Shown: piece by piece, positions 6,290 to 10,088 of the stretch
Layout: each line of letters begins with the position of its first letter
Numbering within the stretch: the stretch's first letter is position 1
DNA from: Bacteroidota bacterium
Lineage (GTDB): Bacteria; Bacteroidota; Bacteroidia; Flavobacteriales; Flavobacteriaceae
Assembly (NCBI GenBank): GCA_024280815.1
Contig: JAJRPL010000481.1
Span: forward strand, 1-10,088
DNA length: 10,088 bases
Direction: 5' to 3'
The notes under the pieces: model-generated
Told to the model about the DNA's origin: nothing
The model's database searches: none
The model's input: the letters and a program-made list of their open reading frames with translations, nothing else
Translations under genes and position numbers: made by a program

Positions 6290-7498
6290 TTAATTTATTT
6301 TTTCTAGCAATGCCATATAAAATCCGTCATAACCAGATTCAGCTGGAGAAACTTTCTTTTCGGCAATAAATTTAAAATCTTTATGTGATTTTAAAAAATT
6401 TTCGACTTGTTTTTCATTTTCTGAAGGTAAAATTGAGCAAGTAGCATACACTAGTTTACCTCCTTTTTTTACCATTTTGGCATAGGTTTCTAGAATTTCA
6501 GCCTGTGTTTTTTTAATATTTTCAATAAACTCAGGTTGTAGATTCCATTTTGAGCCAGGGTTTCTTTTTAACACGCCCAACCCGCTACATGGTGCGTCAA
6601 TCAACACTCTGTCTACTTGATTGTAGAGCTTTTTAATGACTTTGGTTGAGTCTATATGTCTCGGTTCAATATTATGAGCACCAGCTCTTTTTGCTCTACG
6701 TTTTAGTTCTTTTAATTTGTTTGCATAAATATCTAAGGCAATAATTTGTCCTTTATTTTCCATCAAAGCGGCTAAGTGTAATGTTTTACCACCGGCACCG
6801 GCACAAGCATCTACCACTCTCATACCAGATTTTACTTCCAAAAATTCAGCAACCCATTGAGAAGAGGCATCTTGCACTTCAAAATACCCTCTTTTAAAAG
6901 CATCAGTTCTAAATACATTTTTACGTTCAGCCAATTGCAACGCATCTGTATAATTATCAATAGGAGATGTTTCTATATCATCAGCCATCAATATTTTTTG
7001 TAGTTTTCCTTTTGCCGTTTTTAAGGTATTTGTTCTTAAAATTACAGAAGCTTGTTGGTTTAAGGCATGAATTTCTTTCGTCCATTGTTTTTCACCTAAT
7101 TCTTTTACACCTAATTTATCTAACCAATCAGGAATAGATTCTTTGATAGCACGTTGACTTTGTAACTCGTCAAATTTACCTTTGATGCGACGAACAGGTG
7201 TACCTTCAAATTGTTTCCAGTCTGGGAGTTTTATCCCTTTTAGGGTAGCCCAAACTGTAAATATTTTCCAAAGATTTTCTTGAGAAAAATGATTTTTTGT
7301 CCCTGCTATTTCATTGTACAAACGTTTCCATCGCACACAGTCATAAATTGTTTCTGCAATAAAACCTCTATCTCTTGATCCCCAGCGGCTATCTCTTTTC
7401 AAGGTTTTTTCTACTACTTTGTCAGCATATAATCCGTCATTATAAATATAATTTAAGGAATCAATAACAGCTAAGACTAAATTTCTATGTAAACGCAT
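6290..7498 (-). CDS. RsmB/NOP-family RNA (cytosine-5) methyltransferase
   Basis: This 402-aa enzyme would transfer a methyl group from S-adenosylmethionine to C5 of a cytosine in RNA, most likely 16S rRNA. The C-terminal catalytic domain is complete: SAM-binding VDACAGAGGKTL (229-240), acidic motif ALDIYANKL (254-262), DAPCSG with Cys304 (301-306), and YATCSILPSEN with the catalytic Cys354 (351-361). The family-typical end GYDGFYMALLEK (389-400) is present. The first 130 residues form a helical N-terminal region of the kind that binds RNA in RsmB (Sun/Fmu). It may be the RsmB orthologue (position 967), but the family has several members with different target sites, so the exact nucleotide is not assigned. 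The ATG at 7498 is preceded by an A-rich leader and a plausible promoter at 7565-7597. Confidence 0.92.
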   Translation of the reverse strand: MRLHRNLVLAVIDSLNYIYNDGLYADKVVEKTLKRDSRWGSRDRGFIAETIYDCVRWKRLYNEIAGTKNHFSQENLWKIFTVWATLKGIKLPDWKQFEGTPVRRIKGKFDELQSQRAIKESIPDWLDKLGVKELGEKQWTKEIHALNQQASVILRTNTLKTAKGKLQKILMADDIETSPIDNYTDALQLAERKNVFRTDAFKRGYFEVQDASSQWVAEFLEVKSGMRVVDACAGAGGKTLHLAALMENKGQIIALDIYANKLKELKRRAKRAGAHNIEPRHIDSTKVIKKLYNQVDRVLIDAPCSGLGVLKRNPGSKWNLQPEFIENIKKTQAEILETYAKMVKKGGKLVYATCSILPSENEKQVENFLKSHKDFKFIAEKKVSPAESGYDGFYMALLEKIN

Positions 7499-7564
7499 GT
7501 TTTTAAAAGTTAATGGATTATTTAGTTATTAAAAATCTAGTAACTGAAAGCCATTTTAGGAATG

Positions 7565-7597
7565 CAAATGTACTTAATATTCTTGTTGAATCTTCAA
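7565..7597 (-). promoter_or_regulatory. Bacteroidota-type promoter for the methyltransferase operon
   Basis: On the minus strand TACATTTG (7572-7565) matches the -7 consensus TAnnTTTG. TTG (7597-7595) lies 22 bases upstream, inside the spacing reported for the -33 element of Bacteroidota primary sigma promoters. Transcription would start about 60 bases before the ATG at 7498. The surrounding 7499-7660 interval contains nothing else that I can identify. Confidence 0.4.
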
Positions 7598-7660
7598 GTG
7601 AAATAATTTTATTAATCACGGTTTACTATAAAGGTATATTCAATGGTTATTATTTTAAAA

Positions 7661-8425
7661 TTAGAATTTTTCAAAAACACCTAATCCGAATAAAGCAAAG
7701 TCATATTTTACAGGATCATTAGCATCTAATTTCCTTAAATTAATATCTAGTTCTGCCAATGCTTTAGCATCATTTTGTTTTCTGCTGAGTAAACCTAATT
7801 TACGAGCTACATTACCTGAATGAACATCTAAAGGACAAGAAAGGCTAGATGGAGAGAGGCTCTCCCAAATTCCAAAATCTACACCAGCATTGTCTTTTCT
7901 GACCATCCAACGTAAAAACATATTGATACGTTTTGCGGCCGATCCTTTTAAAGGGTCTGAAATATGTTTTTGTGTTCTTTGCGGATGTTCTAATTCAAAA
8001 AAAACTTTTTTTAATTGATGGATAGCTGCTTGAGTTGAGGTTGTATCCGCGTAAGCAGAAAAAACAGCTTCCAATCCGTTATGATTTTTATAAATATGTT
8101 GTAACGCTTTGATAAAATATGTAAAATCAGTACTATTAAACGTTCTATGCACAAAATTCTCTAATGATTTCAACTGTTTCGGTTGATGGTTTAAAATAAA
8201 ATCATATGGAGAATTGTCTAGTAATTCAATCATTTTATGAGCATTTCTAATAATCATTTTCCGATTTCCCCAAGCAATGGTAGCTGTTAGAAATGCTGAA
8301 ATCTCAATATCTTCTTTTAAAGAAAATTGATGAGGAATCTGTATTGGGTCAGATTCAATAAATTTAAGGTTGTTGTACTGTACAACTTTTGCATCTAAAA
8401 AATCTTTGAGTTCTGATTGAGTCAT
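7661..8425 (-). CDS. TIGR02757 family protein
   Basis: This 254-aa protein matches the TIGR02757 (DUF2400) family, which I recognise from memory by its conserved blocks. These are ATIAWGNRKMII (48-59), DPLKGSAAKRINMFLRWMVR (157-176), CPLDVHSGNVARKLGLL (197-213) and DPVKYDFALFGLGV (237-250). The length is normal for the family and the protein looks complete. The biochemical role is not established to my knowledge. The helical layout with a PLDxHxGNxxRKLGL block recalls HhH-GPD DNA glycosylases, which is an inference only. It is divergent from recG, with just 28 bases between the two start codons, so the promoters of each must lie at least partly within the other gene. The ATG at 8425 is the natural start. 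Confidence 0.85.
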   Translation of the reverse strand: MTQSELKDFLDAKVVQYNNLKFIESDPIQIPHQFSLKEDIEISAFLTATIAWGNRKMIIRNAHKMIELLDNSPYDFILNHQPKQLKSLENFVHRTFNSTDFTYFIKALQHIYKNHNGLEAVFSAYADTTSTQAAIHQLKKVFFELEHPQRTQKHISDPLKGSAAKRINMFLRWMVRKDNAGVDFGIWESLSPSSLSCPLDVHSGNVARKLGLLSRKQNDAKALAELDINLRKLDANDPVKYDFALFGLGVFEKF

Positions 8426-8453
8426 AGTATCTTCGTCACTAAATTAGTTAACA

Positions 8454-10088
8454 TTGCCAACGACAAATTTACATACTTCTATTGAATATCTTAAAGGTGT
8501 TGGTGCTAATCGTGCCGATTTACTCCGTAAAGAATTAGGAATTAGAACCTTGGCAGATTTACTTCATTTTTTTCCGAATAGATATATTGATCGCACACAA
8601 TTTTTTAACATCAAACAGTTAGAACAAAATTCTTCAGAAGTACAATTGATAGGTAAAATAACACAATTAAAAACAGTCAAACAGAAAAGAGGAAGTCGAT
8701 TGGTGGCTACTTTTATTGATGAAAGCGGTAGTATGGAACTGGTCTGGTTCAGAGGTGTAAAATGGCTTAAAGATGCAATTAAAATTAACACCCCTTATGT
8801 TATTTTTGGGAAAGTAAACTGGTTTAATGGTTCGTTTAGTATGCCACATCCTGAATTAGAACTGGTTACAGAATATAAAAAGAGTTTGCAAACGGTCATG
8901 CAGCCCGTGTATCCTTCTACAGAGATGTTATCGAAAAGAGGAATCACCAATAGAGTGATGGCTAAAATGATGCAGAATTTATTTATTGAAGTCAAAGGAG
9001 AATTTCAAGAAACACTCTCTGAAAATATTATAAATGATTTGCAATTCATTTCAAAAAATGAGGCTTTATTTAATATCCATTTCCCAAAAAATCAAGAGCT
9101 TTTAACTAAAGCAATGCAACGCTTAAAGTTTGAAGAACTGTTCTTTATTCAATTGCAATTAATTCGAAAAAACTTAATCCATAAGACAAAAATCAAAGGG
9201 TATGTTTTTGATACGGTTGGTGATAATTTCAATAATTTCTATAAAAACTATCTGCCTTTTGAACTGACCAATGCTCAAAAAAGAGTGGTAAAAGAAATTC
9301 GAAAGGATATGATTACAGGAGCTCAAATGAACAGATTATTACAAGGTGATGTGGGCTCTGGAAAAACTATTGTTGCTTTATTAAGTTTGTTGATTGCTAT
9401 TGATAACGGATTTCAAACTGCATTAATTGCACCGACCGCAATTTTAGCAAATCAACATTATAATGCAATTGTAGATTTGTTAAAAGGATTAAATATTACT
9501 GTAAAATTACTGACAGGTGCTACAAAAACCAACCAACGAAAAGTTATCCATAATGCTTTAGAAGATGGTTCTTTAGATATTTTAATAGGTACACATGCCT
9601 TATTAGAAGATAAAGTGCAATTTAAAAAATTAGGATTAGCTATAATTGATGAACAGCATCGATTCGGAGTTGCACAACGCTCAAAAATGTGGATGAAGAG
9701 CCCACCCCGCCTTCCCAAAGGGAGGGTGAAAGAGGTGCATTATAAGTATCAAACAGCACGACCATCTACTTATAGTATATTAAAAGAACATCAAAAAGAA
9801 CGAAAAAAGTTAACTACTCAGGCTGAGCAGGTATTGTGGGAGTCTTTAAAAACAAAACAATTAGGATTTAAATTCAGGAGACAACATATTATAGATATAT
9901 TCATTGTTGATTTTATATGTATTTCAAAAAAATTAATTATTGAGATTGATGGTAAATACCATAATAGTTCTGAGCAAAAGGAAGCTGATGAATTAAGAAC
10001 TTTAATGTTAGAAGAATTTGGTTATAATGTTATTAGGTTTACAAATGAGCATGTGATTGGCAATGTTGATAATGTGGTTGAAAATATA
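8454..10088 (+). CDS. recG: ATP-dependent DNA helicase RecG, 5' part, interrupted by a DUF559 segment
   Basis: RecG unwinds and remodels stalled replication forks and Holliday junctions. The visible 545 codons run off the window. Residues 1-150 give the wedge/OB region, starting with IEYLKGVGANRADLLRKELG and LLHFFPNRYIDRT. Then follow motif I GDVGSGKT (298-305), APTAILANQH, TGATKT, IGTHALL and motif II DEQH (399-402) with RFGVAQRSKMW. Motif III (TATPIPRT), expected about 20 residues later, does not appear. At Ser416 the protein switches to a proline/glycine stretch and a DUF559 domain, still in frame at the edge. The frame has a stop at 8445-8447 and no ATG before about residue 94, so TTG at 8454 is the only start that gives a normal-length N-terminus. 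Whether the helicase resumes after the insert cannot be seen here. Confidence 0.9.
   Translation, partial: MPTTNLHTSIEYLKGVGANRADLLRKELGIRTLADLLHFFPNRYIDRTQFFNIKQLEQNSSEVQLIGKITQLKTVKQKRGSRLVATFIDESGSMELVWFRGVKWLKDAIKINTPYVIFGKVNWFNGSFSMPHPELELVTEYKKSLQTVMQPVYPSTEMLSKRGITNRVMAKMMQNLFIEVKGEFQETLSENIINDLQFISKNEALFNIHFPKNQELLTKAMQRLKFEELFFIQLQLIRKNLIHKTKIKGYVFDTVGDNFNNFYKNYLPFELTNAQKRVVKEIRKDMITGAQMNRLLQGDVGSGKTIVALLSLLIAIDNGFQTALIAPTAILANQHYNAIVDLLKGLNITVKLLTGATKTNQRKVIHNALEDGSLDILIGTHALLEDKVQFKKLGLAIIDEQHRFGVAQRSKMWMKSPPRLPKGRVKEVHYKYQTARPSTYSILKEHQKERKKLTTQAEQVLWESLKTKQLGFKFRRQHIIDIFIVDFICISKKLIIEIDGKYHNSSEQKEADELRTLMLEEFGYNVIRFTNEHVIGNVDNVVENI
8464..8471 (-). promoter_or_regulatory. Possible -7 box for the TIGR02757 gene
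   Basis: The minus strand reads TAAATTTG, a match to TAnnTTTG, about 39 bases before the ATG at 8425. No TTG stands at the expected -33 position, so only half of a promoter is seen. The box would lie inside the first codons of recG. Confidence 0.25.
9699..10088 (+). mobile_element. In-frame DUF559 (Vsr/PD-(D/E)XK-like) nuclease insertion in recG (left part)
   Basis: The insertion starts near codon 416 of recG with SPPRLPKGRVKE and ends beyond the window. From about 9813 it encodes a DUF559 domain: AEQVLW, FRRQH (474-478), VDF with Asp486, IIEIDGKYH with Glu497, Asp499 and His503, and NVIRF (525-529). DUF559 proteins are related to Vsr-type nucleases, and the visible Asp, Glu and His/Arg residues fit an intact catalytic site. 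The join to RecG lies in a GC-rich palindrome (9710-9726) unlike the AT-rich surroundings. There is no Hint-type splicing motif at the start, so it is not an ordinary intein. The left boundary is set by where RecG similarity stops and is accurate to a few codons. Confidence 0.75.
9710..9726. repeat. GC-rich palindrome at the insertion boundary
   Basis: CCTTCCC, AAA and GGGAGGG form a stem with 6 of 7 pairs. It sits in a cluster of C and G runs (about 9700-9727) inside a clearly AT-rich gene, exactly where the RecG sequence gives way to the inserted segment. It is translated in frame. Confidence 0.6.

Noticed and set aside
7513..7722. Plus-strand open frame of 69 codons
   Set aside because: It overlaps the 3' end of the TIGR02757 gene and the probable promoter of the methyltransferase, and has no family features.
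9458..9718. Minus-strand open frame of 86 codons opposite recG
   Set aside because: It is antisense to the conserved RecG motifs between Walker A and DEQH, so it is a shadow of the real gene.
9699..10088. Intein in RecG
   Set aside because: The segment starts with Ser but shows no Hint block A-like sequence, and the nuclease family is DUF559 rather than LAGLIDADG or HNH. The right end is not visible, so splicing cannot be excluded but is not supported.

Overview
The window is AT-rich, with A-rich leaders rather than Shine-Dalgarno sequences and a Bacteroidota-type -7 box (TAnnTTTG) upstream of at least one gene. Together with the TIGR02757 gene and the protein sequences, this points to a chromosome of a flavobacterium-like member of the Bacteroidota. 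No rRNA, tRNA or CRISPR array is visible.

Positions 1-5700 look like an accessory island. A possible gene tail and a terminator hairpin (1-62) are followed by repeat R1 (141-226), then five closely packed plus-strand genes. These are a 478-aa membrane-anchored protein with a J-domain-like N-terminus, a short GrpE-like nucleotide exchange factor, an unusual 830-aa Hsp70, a TerB-like protein and a four-helix membrane protein (DUF6804-like). Stop-to-start distances run from a 2-base gap to overlaps of 4 and 29 bases, so they are almost certainly one operon. Repeat R2 (5365-5451) closes the module in the same orientation as R1 and begins inside the last gene. R1 and R2 share spaced GCCAACRCT motifs and a hairpin whose arms differ between the copies but stay complementary. 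A further long inverted repeat (5488-5596) follows R2.

Positions 5698-8425 hold three minus-strand genes of ordinary chromosomal character. TIGR02757 and an RsmB/NOP-family RNA cytosine-5 methyltransferase come first. A small secreted protein of unknown function lies 4 bases beyond the methyltransferase.

From 8454 to the right edge runs recG on the plus strand, divergent from TIGR02757 and apparently starting at TTG. Its helicase domain is interrupted in frame between motif II (DEQH) and the expected motif III by a DUF559 (Vsr/PD-(D/E)XK-like) nuclease segment. A GC-rich palindrome introduces this segment, which is still open at the window edge.

The two most notable signals are the self-contained Hsp70 machine carried between covarying hairpin repeats, which looks like a mobile cassette, and the nuclease-bearing in-frame insertion inside recG. 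The functions proposed for the Hsp70 module are inferred from domain content; no substrate or phenotype can be read from the sequence.
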